From Actinoplanes ianthinogenes (lineage in GTDB: Bacteria > Actinomycetota > Actinomycetes > Mycobacteriales > Micromonosporaceae): a stretch of DNA of 64,000 nt. Location: contig NZ_AP023356.1 of NCBI RefSeq assembly GCF_018324205.1, forward strand, positions 8,934,501-8,998,500. The letters run 5' to 3'. Each line of letters starts with the position of its first letter. Positions within the stretch are counted from its first letter, which is position 1. Under the pieces are notes generated by a model, which saw only the letters and a program-made list of their open reading frames with translations, was not told the origin of the DNA and made no database searches. A program made the position numbers and the translations under genes. This document shows, in pieces, positions 27,741 through 36,675 of the stretch.

Positions 27741-29146
27741 GCGACCGCCTCGCCCGCCGGTACACCCGCCTGCTCCGCTTCTATCCACCCGGCCCGCGCC
27801 GCGCCGAGATGCTCGGCACCCTGCTGGAGTGCGCGCCGCCCGACCGGGTCCGGCCGACCGTCAAGGAGGTCGTGAACCTGACCCGCTTCGGGCTGCGCGC
27901 CCGCCTCGGCCGGCCGGCCAGCACCAGCGTGGTCGTCCTGTCCCTGCTGGTCACCCTGGTCTGCGGCCTGCTCGGCGCGGCCGCCAGTGCCCGGCTCGGC
28001 TGGGCGTTGCAGGAGCCGCTGCCCTCCGGCGCGGAGGCGGAACGGCTCGAGGCGACCGCCTTCCCCGGGCTCACGGTGCTGGGCGGTGGCGACGCGCCGC
28101 CGTTCGTGCCGGCCTTCGGCGCGGACGGCGGGGAGATCTACGGCTTCGCCGAGTACTGGGTGCGGAACACCCCGGAGACCCGGGAGGTGCTGGCGTACAC
28201 GAAGGGTGTCCGCGATCGGCTGGCCGGGGCCGGCTGGGAGATCCGCGACGACATCTCCTACGAGGAGGACCACGAGCAGCCGTCGTGGAGCGCCGAGTTC
28301 TCGGCCAGCCGGGACGGGCTGATCCTGAGCTACAGCGCCTATTACGTGAAGGATCATCCCTGGTACGACTCCGACGGCTCGGCCGGCTTCCAGCTGTCCC
28401 GCACGACGCCACCCTGGCCGGCCCGGTTCGCCATCCCCGGCGGGTTGCTGGCCGCGTGCTTCGGCTGGCTGGTGTTCGGCTGGGCGAGCCGCCGCAGCGA
28501 GGGCCATCCGGGACGAACCGTGGGCGCGGTCGCGCTCGTCTGGCCGGCGATCGTGGTGGTCGCGGTGAGCCTGTTCTTCATCAGCCAGTGGTACTCGCAA
28601 CCCGAGCCGCTGGAGGGCGATTCCCTGTGGACGACCCTGGACCAACTGTCTCAGGGGCCCGCCACGCTGGCGCTCGGCCTCGGCCTGCTCGCCCTGGCGG
28701 TGGCCGTCCTGCCGGGCCGCCCGCGGGTCTTCGCGGCGGCAGCCCTCGTGCTGGTCACGGTGGGCGCCATGGCCGGCTGGCCGGGGTGGGTACGCCCCGG
28801 GTGCACCCCGTCCGGGCCGCCGGCCGACCTCCCGGCCGCCGAGGTCGCCATGAGCCTGGTGGCCCGCGTCTACGTGACCGCGGATGCCACCGCCGAGCAG
28901 CGCAACATCGCCGAGGCCGCGATCTGGCACGTGCCGTCCGTGCGGACCATGGCCTGGTCCGGTTATGTGACGGACCAGGACTACCGGGACGCTTACTGCG
29001 GCGGCGGCCCGATCCACGGCGCCTCGCGGGCGACGCTGCCCGGGTTCTGGCTGCTCGAGCTGAGCAGCCCCGGCGCGTTCGAGGGCCTGGTGGTCGAGGT
29101 GAGCCATCTGCCCGGGGTGGCGGCTGTCCGGCATGCCGCTCCCTGA
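27737..29146 (+). CDS. PadR-operon membrane protein with FtsX-like extracellular segment
   Basis: A 469-residue membrane protein. A cytoplasmic N-terminus (RYTRLLRFYPPGPRR) precedes TM1 (SVVVLSLLVTLVCGLLGAAA), a large ~150-residue external domain, then four closely spaced TM helices. The C-terminal ~110 residues look extracytoplasmic and contain VARVYVTADATAEQ and HLPGVAAVRHA, resembling the FtsX extracellular domain (partner-protein docking in peptidoglycan hydrolase control). That likeness is tentative. It is coupled to padR by a 4-base overlap, a common arrangement in which PadR controls a membrane protein. Confidence 0.75.
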   Translation: MSDRLARRYTRLLRFYPPGPRRAEMLGTLLECAPPDRVRPTVKEVVNLTRFGLRARLGRPASTSVVVLSLLVTLVCGLLGAAASARLGWALQEPLPSGAEAERLEATAFPGLTVLGGGDAPPFVPAFGADGGEIYGFAEYWVRNTPETREVLAYTKGVRDRLAGAGWEIRDDISYEEDHEQPSWSAEFSASRDGLILSYSAYYVKDHPWYDSDGSAGFQLSRTTPPWPARFAIPGGLLAACFGWLVFGWASRRSEGHPGRTVGAVALVWPAIVVVAVSLFFISQWYSQPEPLEGDSLWTTLDQLSQGPATLALGLGLLALAVAVLPGRPRVFAAAALVLVTVGAMAGWPGWVRPGCTPSGPPADLPAAEVAMSLVARVYVTADATAEQRNIAEAAIWHVPSVRTMAWSGYVTDQDYRDAYCGGGPIHGASRATLPGFWLLELSSPGAFEGLVVEVSHLPGVAAVRHAAP

Positions 29147-29152
29147 CCCCGA

Positions 29153-29614
29153 TCAGGCGGAGTCGCGCAGCACGGTCTCGTGATCGTTCAACGCCCGGGT
29201 CAACGCGCGGCACACCTGTCCGTAACGGATCGCGTCGTCGGTGCACAGCACGCGGACGGGGGTGCCGCCCACGGTGATCCACAGTTCCTGGCGCCGGCCG
29301 TACCGGCGGATGTCCTCCAGCGCTTGCAGGCCGGTCGAGCCGGCCACGAAATGGGCGATCACGCGTACGAAAAGAATGGCCGCGATCACCAGCAGACCGC
29401 GACCGGCCCAGATCCACCGCGTGCTCCACCAGACCGCGGCCTCCACGACGATCGCGGCGATCAGCACCGCCCAGGCGATCATCGACTTGCGGCTCGCGGT
29501 CCGCCGCGCGCCGCGCCAGGCGTCCTCGATGTCGGCCAGCGCATAGGCCCGCCCGCGCAGCACGACGCCGGACGTGGCCACCGTGACGTCCGCATCCTGG
29601 TAATAGATCCGCAT
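29153..29614 (-). CDS. DUF6232-like membrane protein
   Basis: A protein of about 153 residues opening MRIYYQDADVTVATSGVVL, followed by RAYALADIEDAWR, two adjacent TM helices (SMIAWAVLIAAIVVEAAVWW and GLLVIAAILFVRVIAHFV) and a cytoplasmic-looking beta region (LWITVGGTPVRVLCTDD). This order matches the actinobacterial DUF6232 family of unknown function. The frame is open up to 29824, but only from 29614 does it match the family; the upstream 70 codons overlap probable promoter sequence. It converges on the PadR operon, with 6 bases between stops. Confidence 0.65.
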   Translation of the reverse strand: MRIYYQDADVTVATSGVVLRGRAYALADIEDAWRGARRTASRKSMIAWAVLIAAIVVEAAVWWSTRWIWAGRGLLVIAAILFVRVIAHFVAGSTGLQALEDIRRYGRRQELWITVGGTPVRVLCTDDAIRYGQVCRALTRALNDHETVLRDSA

Positions 29615-29854
29615 CCCGCACCACCCATCCGTTCCAGGATGCGCCCGGATGGAGATCAGTTCACCGGTCGAAATTGTCATTTTTGGTACGCCCACAGCGG
29701 GCACCTGTGCGCTTTCGGGGAACGTGGTGACCGCCCGGGGCAGCGTCTCGACATCGCCGGTGAGCCTGACGGGCGTCCGACGACAGCCGGTTTGGGCGCA
29801 TACTGAACATGACCGGTAATCCACCCACTGCCACCAGCGTCGGTGAGGAGAGCG

Positions 29855-30454
29855 GTGGACGACAGCAGACGGTATGCGGTGTCATGGCCGGTGGTCGCGT
29901 TGATCGCGTCGGCCGGCGGTGTCGAGGCGATGTCCCGTGTGCTCTCGGGACTGCCTGCGAGCCTGCCCGCCGCTGTCCTCATCGCCGTGCACATCTCCCC
30001 GGACAAGACCAGCCACCTCGTGCAGATCCTCGCCCGGCGGACCCGGCTACCGGTTCACACCGCGCAGGACCGGGTGCTGCTCCAGCCGGGAGTCGCGCTT
30101 GTCGTACCGCCGGGCCGGCATCTGCTGGTGACCTCGGAGGCCCGCATCGGCCTGATCGACACCGGAGCACTGCCGCCGTCGCGGCCCTCGGCCGACCTGC
30201 TGCTCTCGACGCTGGCGGTGACCTGCGGGCCGCGCTCGCTGGCCGTCGTGATGACCGGGCTCGGCCACGACGGGCAGGCCGGAGTGCGTGCCATCGCACA
30301 CTGCGGCGGCACGGTCCTGGCACAGGACGAGGCCAGCGCCGCCTACACCGCGATGCCGGCCGCCGCGGTCGCCACCGGCACGGTGCGCGAAACCCTGCCT
30401 CTCGACGACCTGGCCGCCGCGATCGTCACGCACGCCACCAGGGCCAGCCGGTGA
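29855..30454 (+). CDS. stand-alone CheB methylesterase-like domain protein
   Basis: A 199-residue protein consisting of a CheB catalytic domain alone, without the usual receiver. The triad motifs are ASAGG (Ser), AVHISPD (His) and GLGHDG (Asp). GTG 29855 is preferred because GAGGAGAGCG lies upstream; an in-frame GTG at 29843 is close. It is similar in design to the CheB module that begins the hybrid kinase at the left end. With no CheR or chemoreceptor nearby, its target is unknown. Protein-glutamate methylesterase or amidase activity on a signalling protein is possible. Confidence 0.85.
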   Translation: MDDSRRYAVSWPVVALIASAGGVEAMSRVLSGLPASLPAAVLIAVHISPDKTSHLVQILARRTRLPVHTAQDRVLLQPGVALVVPPGRHLLVTSEARIGLIDTGALPPSRPSADLLLSTLAVTCGPRSLAVVMTGLGHDGQAGVRAIAHCGGTVLAQDEASAAYTAMPAAAVATGTVRETLPLDDLAAAIVTHATRASR

Positions 30455-30455
30455 C

Positions 30456-31439
30456 TCATTGCTGTTCAGCCGTGATCGGCATCCGCGCGGCGGACGCGTC
30501 CCGGTCGTCGAGCACGCCGCGGTACACCGGGTGTCGTAGCTGTGTGTCACTGGTCCAGGACCGGTAGGCGACCCGGGCGACGACCTGCGGGTCGACCCAG
30601 GTGGTCTCGGCCATGGCCAGGCTCTCGGCGTGCCCGGTGGGTGGGTTGCTGCGGCGCAGCGGGGCGAGCTGCTGCTGGAGCTGCTGGCGGGAGGCGCCGG
30701 ACAGGCCACTGCCGACCCGGCCGACCAGGTGCAGCCGGCCGGCACGGTCGTAGGCGCCGACCAGCAGGGCGCCGATCGTGTCGCGGAGCTGTCCCCGTCC
30801 TGGGACCCAGCCGCAGACCACGACGTCGGCCTCGTGCGGGATCACCGTCTTGACCCAGGTTCTGGCTCGCTGACCGGGGGTGTAGGGGGAGGTGAGCCGC
30901 TTGCAGACGATGCCTTCGAGGCCGTGTTCCTGCGCGGCGGCGTACAGATCGGCGGCGGCGTCGGGGAAGAACGGTGGCGTGTCGATGCCGGGGCCGCGTA
31001 CTTCCAGGTCTTCGAGCATCGCCCGGCGTTCGGTGTAGGGCGCGGCCATGACGTCCTGCTGGTCGAGGATCAGCAGGTCGAACACGTACAGGGTGGCCGG
31101 CGCCGCGCGCAGCAGCGACGAGCCGGGGTCGCGCACGCCGATGCGCTGCTGGAGGAGGGAGAAGTCCGAGACGCCCGCCTCGTTCAGGACCACCAGTTCG
31201 CCGTCCAGGGCCGCCCGGCGCCCGCCGAGCAACTCCGGCAGCACCGACAGCTCGGGATAGGAGCTGGTGACGTCCCGGCCGTTGCGGCTGCGGACCCGCC
31301 ACCGGCCGCCGGCGCAGGTGATGGCGGCTCGCATGCCGTCGTGCTTGGCCTCGGCCGCCCAGCCCGCACCGGCCGGCACCGGCCCCGGCGTCGCCAGCAT
31401 CGGATCGATCGCCGGCGGCATCGCCAGACCCGCACCCAT
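30456..31439 (-). CDS. ATP-dependent DNA ligase (LigC/LigD-type)
   Basis: A 327-residue ligase with nucleotidyltransferase and OB domains. Motif I AEAKHDGMRA supplies the adenylated Lys. ALDGELVVL, LYVFDLLILD, EGIVCKRL and WVKT are the following conserved motifs. It lacks the polymerase and phosphoesterase domains of full LigD, so it belongs with the short actinobacterial ATP ligases used in end joining or repair. No ku gene lies within the window. It converges on the CheB gene with one base between stops. Confidence 0.92.
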   Translation of the reverse strand: MGAGLAMPPAIDPMLATPGPVPAGAGWAAEAKHDGMRAAITCAGGRWRVRSRNGRDVTSSYPELSVLPELLGGRRAALDGELVVLNEAGVSDFSLLQQRIGVRDPGSSLLRAAPATLYVFDLLILDQQDVMAAPYTERRAMLEDLEVRGPGIDTPPFFPDAAADLYAAAQEHGLEGIVCKRLTSPYTPGQRARTWVKTVIPHEADVVVCGWVPGRGQLRDTIGALLVGAYDRAGRLHLVGRVGSGLSGASRQQLQQQLAPLRRSNPPTGHAESLAMAETTWVDPQVVARVAYRSWTSDTQLRHPVYRGVLDDRDASAARMPITAEQQ

Positions 31440-31516
31440 GGCGTGATCTTCGGCCGCTCCCGGACCACGGCGCAGGCGAACGGACGAATTTCACCGGCGG
31501 CGATCGTGTCTCCCTT

Positions 31517-32980
31517 TCAGATGCCCTCGGTGGCGGCCAGCTGTCCGGCCCTGATGGCGGCGACGAACTGCTGGTAGTCGCGCTCGTTCTGGTCGGCGTA
31601 ACGCTCGGAGAAATCGGCTATCGAGTCGTCGAACGCGTCGCTGTCGCCGAGGTATTCGGCGATGGCGACGGGGTCACCCGACCTGGCATGCGCCCGTGCC
31701 AGCGTCCAGCCGCAGACACCGGCGTAAAAGTTGAGCCCGAACGGCTGCAACGCCTCGACCAGGATCGAGCCCTTCATGTCGCGCAGTTGCCGCCAGTAGT
31801 AGTCGCGGCGCACGTCCAGTCCTTTGGTCCAGCCGAGGAAGATGTCGCTGGCGGCCTGCATCATCCGCTGGCCCTGCACCACCCGCTCGCCGTGCTGGCG
31901 GTAAGCGCTTTTCGGCAGGTGGGCCTCCAGCACTGACGCGGTGGCCTCCTTGACCTGCAAGAACAGCGGGTCGTCGGTGTCGCGGCCCTGCAACAGCACG
32001 ATGAACGCCCGGGTGCCGACACTGCCCACGCCGACGACCTTGCGGGCCCAGTCCACGATCTGGAAGTTCTCCAGCAGGCGGCGGCGGTCGTCCTGCAGGG
32101 TGGCGCGGTAGGCGCGGAACTGGTCCCGGATCACGTGATCGGTCTCGTCGGGCGACATGCCGTAGGTCGCGGCCAGCTCGCGCGCCGGGACGACGATCGG
32201 CGGCTGGCTGACGATCCGGTACCTTCCGTCGGTCAGCGTGCCCAGCTTCGACAGCGCCTGGAGGCTGTCGCGAGTGTGCGTCCTGGCCTGATTCTTCTCC
32301 GCCCGTGCCAGCGCGTTCCGGGCCGCCTTGTCCGAGGACTTGGAACCCTTCTTGGTCTTCCTCGATGTCTTCGCGGCCCCGGCCACGGCGTTGCGGACAC
32401 CGTCCATCAGCTGGTTCTCGTCCAGGTGGGCGTACCAGATGTCCATCGTCCGCATCTGCGCGAACGAGGCCATCGCCTGCCGGTAGGCGAGCACCGACGC
32501 CAGTGCCGCCTGCCGCGTGTCCGCCGGGGCGAACCCGTTGTTGCGGGCCGCGATCGTGAAGCTCGCCGCCATCCGCTTGACGTCGTACTCGAACGGCCCC
32601 GGCAGCGTCTCGTCGAAGTCGTTCAGGTCGAACAACAGCCGCCGCTCGGGCGAGGCGAACACGCCGAAGTTCGACAGATGCGCGTCCCCGCACAGCTGGA
32701 CGTCGAGGCCGGCCGTCGGGGTGCCCGCCAGGTCAGCCGCCATGATCCCGGCACCGCCCCGGTAGAACGTGAACGGCGAGACCATCATCCGGCCGTGCCG
32801 GACCGGCACCAGGTCCGGCTCCCGGGTGGCGTTCTGCTGCTCCAGCAAGCCGATCAGGCCGGGACGATCGGCGGCGGGCTGCCACTTCACGTGGCTCGAC
32901 AGGGGCGCCCGGTCCCGCGCCTCCCGGCCTCTCGCCTTACGGTCACCGATGCTTGGATGAGGGATCTGCTGCGCTGTCAT
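31517..32980 (-). CDS. DUF2252 family protein
   Basis: A 487-residue DUF2252 protein. Family marks: RHGRMMVSPFTFYRGGA, LCGDAHLSNFGVF, LFDLNDFDETLPGPFEYD, VGVGSVGTRAFIVLL and GWTLARAHARSGD. The GDAH and DFDE segments resemble a kinase-like (APH-type) active site, so phosphotransfer is a reasonable but untested idea. ATG 32980 follows GGGAGGTGGG; the frame upstream has no family similarity. It lies between a DNA ligase and a divergent carbonic anhydrase, and I see no functional link. Confidence 0.92.
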   Translation of the reverse strand: MTAQQIPHPSIGDRKARGREARDRAPLSSHVKWQPAADRPGLIGLLEQQNATREPDLVPVRHGRMMVSPFTFYRGGAGIMAADLAGTPTAGLDVQLCGDAHLSNFGVFASPERRLLFDLNDFDETLPGPFEYDVKRMAASFTIAARNNGFAPADTRQAALASVLAYRQAMASFAQMRTMDIWYAHLDENQLMDGVRNAVAGAAKTSRKTKKGSKSSDKAARNALARAEKNQARTHTRDSLQALSKLGTLTDGRYRIVSQPPIVVPARELAATYGMSPDETDHVIRDQFRAYRATLQDDRRRLLENFQIVDWARKVVGVGSVGTRAFIVLLQGRDTDDPLFLQVKEATASVLEAHLPKSAYRQHGERVVQGQRMMQAASDIFLGWTKGLDVRRDYYWRQLRDMKGSILVEALQPFGLNFYAGVCGWTLARAHARSGDPVAIAEYLGDSDAFDDSIADFSERYADQNERDYQQFVAAIRAGQLAATEGI

Positions 32981-33092
32981 CCCACCCACCTCCCGATCTT
33001 TTCGCGGCGCCCTGGGACAACCCCACCACGCACCGCACCGGAGCGGCCTCCTCCCGACCGGGTGATGTGGGCCCCGCCGCACGGAGCGCACA

Positions 33093-33791
33093 GTGTCAGG
33101 TGAAAACCAGACGCAGGGCACGAGTCAGTCCCCGATCGACATCCGGACCGATCGGGTGGGCGCCTACCGCGGCTCGCCGTTGGTGCTCGACTACCGGCCG
33201 TCCGGACTCGTCGTCGAGAACACCGGGCATGTGGTGGAGGTGCCGATCCCGGACGGTGTCGTGAGCACGATGCGGCTCGGCGGCGATCAATACCACCTGA
33301 CGCAGTACCACTTCCATGCGCCGTCGGAGCACGCCGTCGACGGGCGGCGGGCCGATGTGGAGGCGCACTTCGTCCACCAGAACGCCCAGGGCGCCACCGC
33401 CGTCGTCGGCGTCTTCTATCGCCGCGGCCCGGACTCCAACGCGGTGCTCGACAGGATTCTCCGCTCGGCGCCGGAAACCGCCGGCGAGGAGGCCGACGCC
33501 GGTGAAGCCAGCCCGGCGGCGCTGTTCCGGTGCATCGCAGGCGTCAGCACGAACTCCGGCGGCCCGACGCGAGTCGACTCGTTCTACACGTACAGCGGGT
33601 CGCTCACCACGCCCGGCTGTACCGAGGGCGTGCGCTGGACGGTGCTCGCTGACGGGGGCCACGTCGCACCCGACGCGGTGACCCACCTGCACGACGTGAT
33701 CGCCCGATTCCCCGGTTATCGCGGCTACCCGGACAACAACCGCCCCCGGCAACCTCTCAACGGCCGGCTCGTCAGCCTGCGGCGCGGCTGA
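33093..33791 (+). CDS. alpha-class carbonic anhydrase
   Basis: A 232-residue alpha-carbonic anhydrase, catalysing reversible CO2 hydration. It opens with QSPIDIRT. The three zinc histidines are in QYHFHAPSEH (two) and EAHFVH (one), and the substrate pocket segment is YTYSGSLTTPGC. GTG 33093 with CGGAG upstream gives a chain starting only about 11 residues before QSPIDI and lacking any signal peptide. Most bacterial alpha enzymes are periplasmic or secreted, so a cytoplasmic one is uncommon. It is divergent from the DUF2252 gene and overlaps the convergent flavin reductase by 20 bases. Confidence 0.93.
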   Translation: MSGENQTQGTSQSPIDIRTDRVGAYRGSPLVLDYRPSGLVVENTGHVVEVPIPDGVVSTMRLGGDQYHLTQYHFHAPSEHAVDGRRADVEAHFVHQNAQGATAVVGVFYRRGPDSNAVLDRILRSAPETAGEEADAGEASPAALFRCIAGVSTNSGGPTRVDSFYTYSGSLTTPGCTEGVRWTVLADGGHVAPDAVTHLHDVIARFPGYRGYPDNNRPRQPLNGRLVSLRRG

Positions 33792-34278
33792 GACATGCGG
33801 GCACGCCGAGGTCCGCGTACGCGCCGCGCCAGTACAGCAGCGGCGTGGCGTCGCTGTCGGTCACCTCGACCTCGCCGACGCGGCCGACCACGATCTCGTG
33901 ATCGCCACCGGGCAGCCGGTGCTCGACCGTGCACTCCAGGGAGGCGAGCACGTCGTGCAGGTGGGGGCTGCCGCTCGTGCCCGGCCGGTGACCGACGCCG
34001 TCCCACGCACTGGCGGATCCGCGCCGGGCGAAGGCGGCCGACAGGTGACGCTGCGGGGCCGCCAGCACGTTGACCACGAAGGCGCCGTGCCCGCGGATGG
34101 CCTCCAGAGTCTGGCTCGCCCGGTCGAAACAGACCAGGACCAGCGGCGGGTCCAGCGACAGTGAGCTGACCGCGCTGGCGGTCGTGCCGACCGGCTCACC
34201 GGCGGCGTTCACCGAGGTGACCACGGTGACGCCGGTGGCGAAGTGGCCCATGGCACGGCGGAATTCGGAAGCTGACAC
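33772..34278 (-). CDS. flavin reductase (FMN-binding split-barrel)
   Basis: A 168-residue flavin reductase-like protein with FRRAMGHFATGVTVVT, GTTASAVSSLSLDPPLVLVC and FVVNVLAAPQRHLSAAFAR, then a tail containing HEIVVGRVGEVEV and PLLYWRGAYADL. It is the last gene of the LysR-ssuD-sfnG-reductase operon. Its GTG start lies two bases after the end of the sfnG frame. It would reduce FMN with NAD(P)H for the two LLM-class desulfonating monooxygenases upstream, replacing the flavodoxin-fold SsuE of the classical system. Confidence 0.92.
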   Translation of the reverse strand: MSASEFRRAMGHFATGVTVVTSVNAAGEPVGTTASAVSSLSLDPPLVLVCFDRASQTLEAIRGHGAFVVNVLAAPQRHLSAAFARRGSASAWDGVGHRPGTSGSPHLHDVLASLECTVEHRLPGGDHEIVVGRVGEVEVTDSDATPLLYWRGAYADLGVPACLSRAAG

Positions 34279-34280
34279 GG

Positions 34281-35429
34281 CTACACCTGCCCGTCGTCAG
34301 GGAGTGCGGGCAGGGCGGACGGGTCGAGGCCGGCGGCGACCTCCAGCTCGCGGACGATCGGGAGCACGTCGCGGCCGAACCGCTCGATCTCCTCGTGGTA
34401 GTGCAGGAAGCCGGCCAGGATCAGGTCCACGCCGAGCTTGCGGTACTCCACGATGCGGGTGGCGACCTGCTCCGGCGTACCGATCAATTGGGTCCGGAAT
34501 CCGTCGTTGTACTGCACCAGGTCCTCGAACGAGGAGTCGGCCCACATGCCCTTCTTGTCACCGGTCGACTGGCCGGCCTGCTTGACCGCCGAGCCGAAGC
34601 CCTCGACGGCCTCGACGTGCGCGTTGGCGATGATCTCGCGTAGCTGGTCCTAGGCCTCCTTCTCGGTGTCGCGAACGATCACGAAGCCGTTGAGGCCGAA
34701 CCGGGGCCCGTCGGTACGCCCTGCCGCGGCGGCGTGCTTCTCCAGGTCGGTGAGCTGTTCCCGTACGCCGTCGAAGTCCTTGCCGTTGGAGAAGTACCAG
34801 TCCGAGAGCCGTCCGCCGTTGCGGCGCGCGGCGCTGGAGTTGCCGCCCTGGAAGATCTCCGGGTGCGGGCGCCCCGGCCACGACAGCGGCTTGGGCTTGA
34901 GGCTGAAGTCACGGATCCGGTAGAAGTCGCCGGCCAGGTTCGCCTCGTCCTCGGTCCAGATGCGCTTGAGCGCGGTGATGAACTCGGCGCTGCGACGGTA
35001 CCGCTCGTCGTGCTCCAGCCACGGCTCGCCCAGCTGCCGGAACTCGTCGGCGAACCAGCCGGAGACGACGTTGACCGCCACCCGGCCGTGGGACAGGTGA
35101 TCGGCGGTGGCGACCCACTTGGCCAGCACCGCCGGGTGCCACAGCCCGGGGTGCACGGCGGCGATCAGCTTGAGCCGCTCGGTACCCAGCAGCAGGGCCA
35201 GGCTGAAGCTGGTCGACTCGTGCTGGAACTCGGCGCCGTAGCTGGCGGTGTAGCGGACCTGGCTGAGCGCGTACTCGAATCCGGCCTGTTCGGCGAGCCG
35301 TGCGAGCTTCAGGTTGTAGTCGTAGGACCAGTCGGTGCGCTGCTCGATCGTGCTGGTGACGAGCCCGCCGCTGACGTTGGGCACCCAGTACGCGAACCGC
35401 AGCGGCTCGGTCGTCGGATCGGTGGGCAT
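34281..35429 (-). pseudogene. sfnG: SfnG-type dimethylsulfone monooxygenase, split by an in-frame amber codon
   Basis: From ATG 35429 (GGAGG upstream) the frame encodes an LLM-class FMNH2-dependent monooxygenase that closely matches SfnG: FAYWVPNVSGGLV, QVRYTASYGAEFQHES, VNVVSGWFADEF and PHPEIFQGGNSS. After residue 259 a TAG at 34650-34652 interrupts it. The same frame then resumes perfectly (DQLREIIANAHVEAVEGFG, then SSFEDLVQYNDGFRTQLIG) to a stop at 34281, giving 381 sense codons in total, the normal family length. No indel is needed. The shortened product would lack the last third of the barrel. It is either a recent nonsense mutation or a base-call error. Confidence 0.85.
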
Positions 35430-35431
35430 GC

Positions 35432-36571
35432 TCAAACCTCCGTGAATCGGTGATCGGACCGCGGCGCGGCCAGCAATCCCCGGCCTCGCAGCACCGGGAT
35501 CACCCCCTCGCCGACGCGGTAGGCCTCTTCCAGGTGCGGGTAGCCGGACAGGATGAACTCGTCGATGCCGAGGTCGTGGTACTCGGCGATCCGGTCGGCG
35601 ACCTCCTCGTGGCTGCCGACCAGCGCGGTCCCGGCGCCGCCGCGGACCAGCCCGACGCCGGCCCACAGGTTGGGCGAGACCACCAGCGCGTCGGTGCGTC
35701 CGCCGTGCAGCGCGGTCATCCGGCGCTGGCCCTCGGACCCGGACGCCCGCTGGATCGCCTGGGCGCGCTCGATCGCGGCCTCGTCGAGCCCGGCGAGCAG
35801 CCGGTCAGCCTGCGCCCACGCCTCGTCGGCGGTCTCCCGGGCGATGACGTGCAGACGGATGCCGAACCGCAGATCCCGGCCGGCCTCCTTGGCCCGCCGG
35901 CGGACCAGGTCGATCTTCTCGGCGACCGCGGCGGGCGGTTCACCCCAGGTCAGATAGACATCGGCGTACGCGGCGGCGACGTCGACCGCCGCGGGGGAGG
36001 AGCCGCCCAGGTAGATGTCCGGCCGGACCGCCGACGGGATGATCCGGGCATCCCGGATGTCGTAGTGCTCACCGCTGAAGTCGACGCTCTCGCCGCTCCA
36101 CAGCTCGCGGAACACGTGCAGGAACTCGCCGGCCCGGGTGTAGCGCTCGACCTTGCTCAGGTGGTCGCCGAACCGGCGCTGTTCGGCGTCGTCGCCACCG
36201 GTCACGATGTTGAGCAGCAGCCGGCCGCCGGAGATCCGCTGGTAGGTCGCCGCCATGTGGGCCGCGAGGGTGGGCGACATCAGGCCCGGGCGGGCCGCGA
36301 CCAGGAACGTGAACCGCTCGGTGACCTGGGTCAGCCCGGCGGTCATCACCCAGGCGTCCTCGCACCAGGAACTGGTCGGGGTCAGTGCGCCGGCGAAACC
36401 GAGCAGTTCGGCGGAGCGGGCGATCTGGCCGATGTACGAGATGCCGGGCGCACGCTCGGTGCCGCCGTCACCGGTCACCCGGCTGCCCTCGACGCCGACC
36501 GCGTTGCCGAGGCTGAGGTCGGTGCGGGAGTCGCCGTTGGTGGGCAGGAACCAGTGCAGAACGATTCCCAT
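35432..36571 (-). CDS. ssuD: FMNH2-dependent alkanesulfonate monooxygenase
   Basis: A 379-residue LLM-class enzyme of the SsuD type, which cleaves alkanesulfonates to sulfite and aldehyde. Marks: LHWFLPTNGDSR at the N-terminus, GALTPTSSWCEDAWV, AARPGLMSPTLAAHMAAT, LLNIVTGGD and a C-terminal LSGYPHLEEAYRVGEGV. The length equals E. coli SsuD. It is two bases upstream of sfnG on the same strand and 104 bases after a LysR gene, so the operon is devoted to scavenging organic sulfur. No ssuABC transporter is in the window. Confidence 0.93.
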   Translation of the reverse strand: MGIVLHWFLPTNGDSRTDLSLGNAVGVEGSRVTGDGGTERAPGISYIGQIARSAELLGFAGALTPTSSWCEDAWVMTAGLTQVTERFTFLVAARPGLMSPTLAAHMAATYQRISGGRLLLNIVTGGDDAEQRRFGDHLSKVERYTRAGEFLHVFRELWSGESVDFSGEHYDIRDARIIPSAVRPDIYLGGSSPAAVDVAAAYADVYLTWGEPPAAVAEKIDLVRRRAKEAGRDLRFGIRLHVIARETADEAWAQADRLLAGLDEAAIERAQAIQRASGSEGQRRMTALHGGRTDALVVSPNLWAGVGLVRGGAGTALVGSHEEVADRIAEYHDLGIDEFILSGYPHLEEAYRVGEGVIPVLRGRGLLAAPRSDHRFTEV

Positions 36572-36675
36572 GAGGAACGCCCTTCGGAAGGAAATTGATG
36601 ATCGGACATCAGGATGTGCCGCCGGCGGCGCGGACGTCCAATACCGATTGCCTTACCGGCGATCACCAAAACCTA

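Noticed and set aside
27611..29134. 507-codon minus-strand frame
   Set aside because: It is antisense to the PadR-coupled membrane protein and low complexity.
36572..36675. possible sulfur-responsive riboswitch ahead of ssuD
   Set aside because: The 104-base gap is too short and shows no SAM-type helix pattern that I can support.
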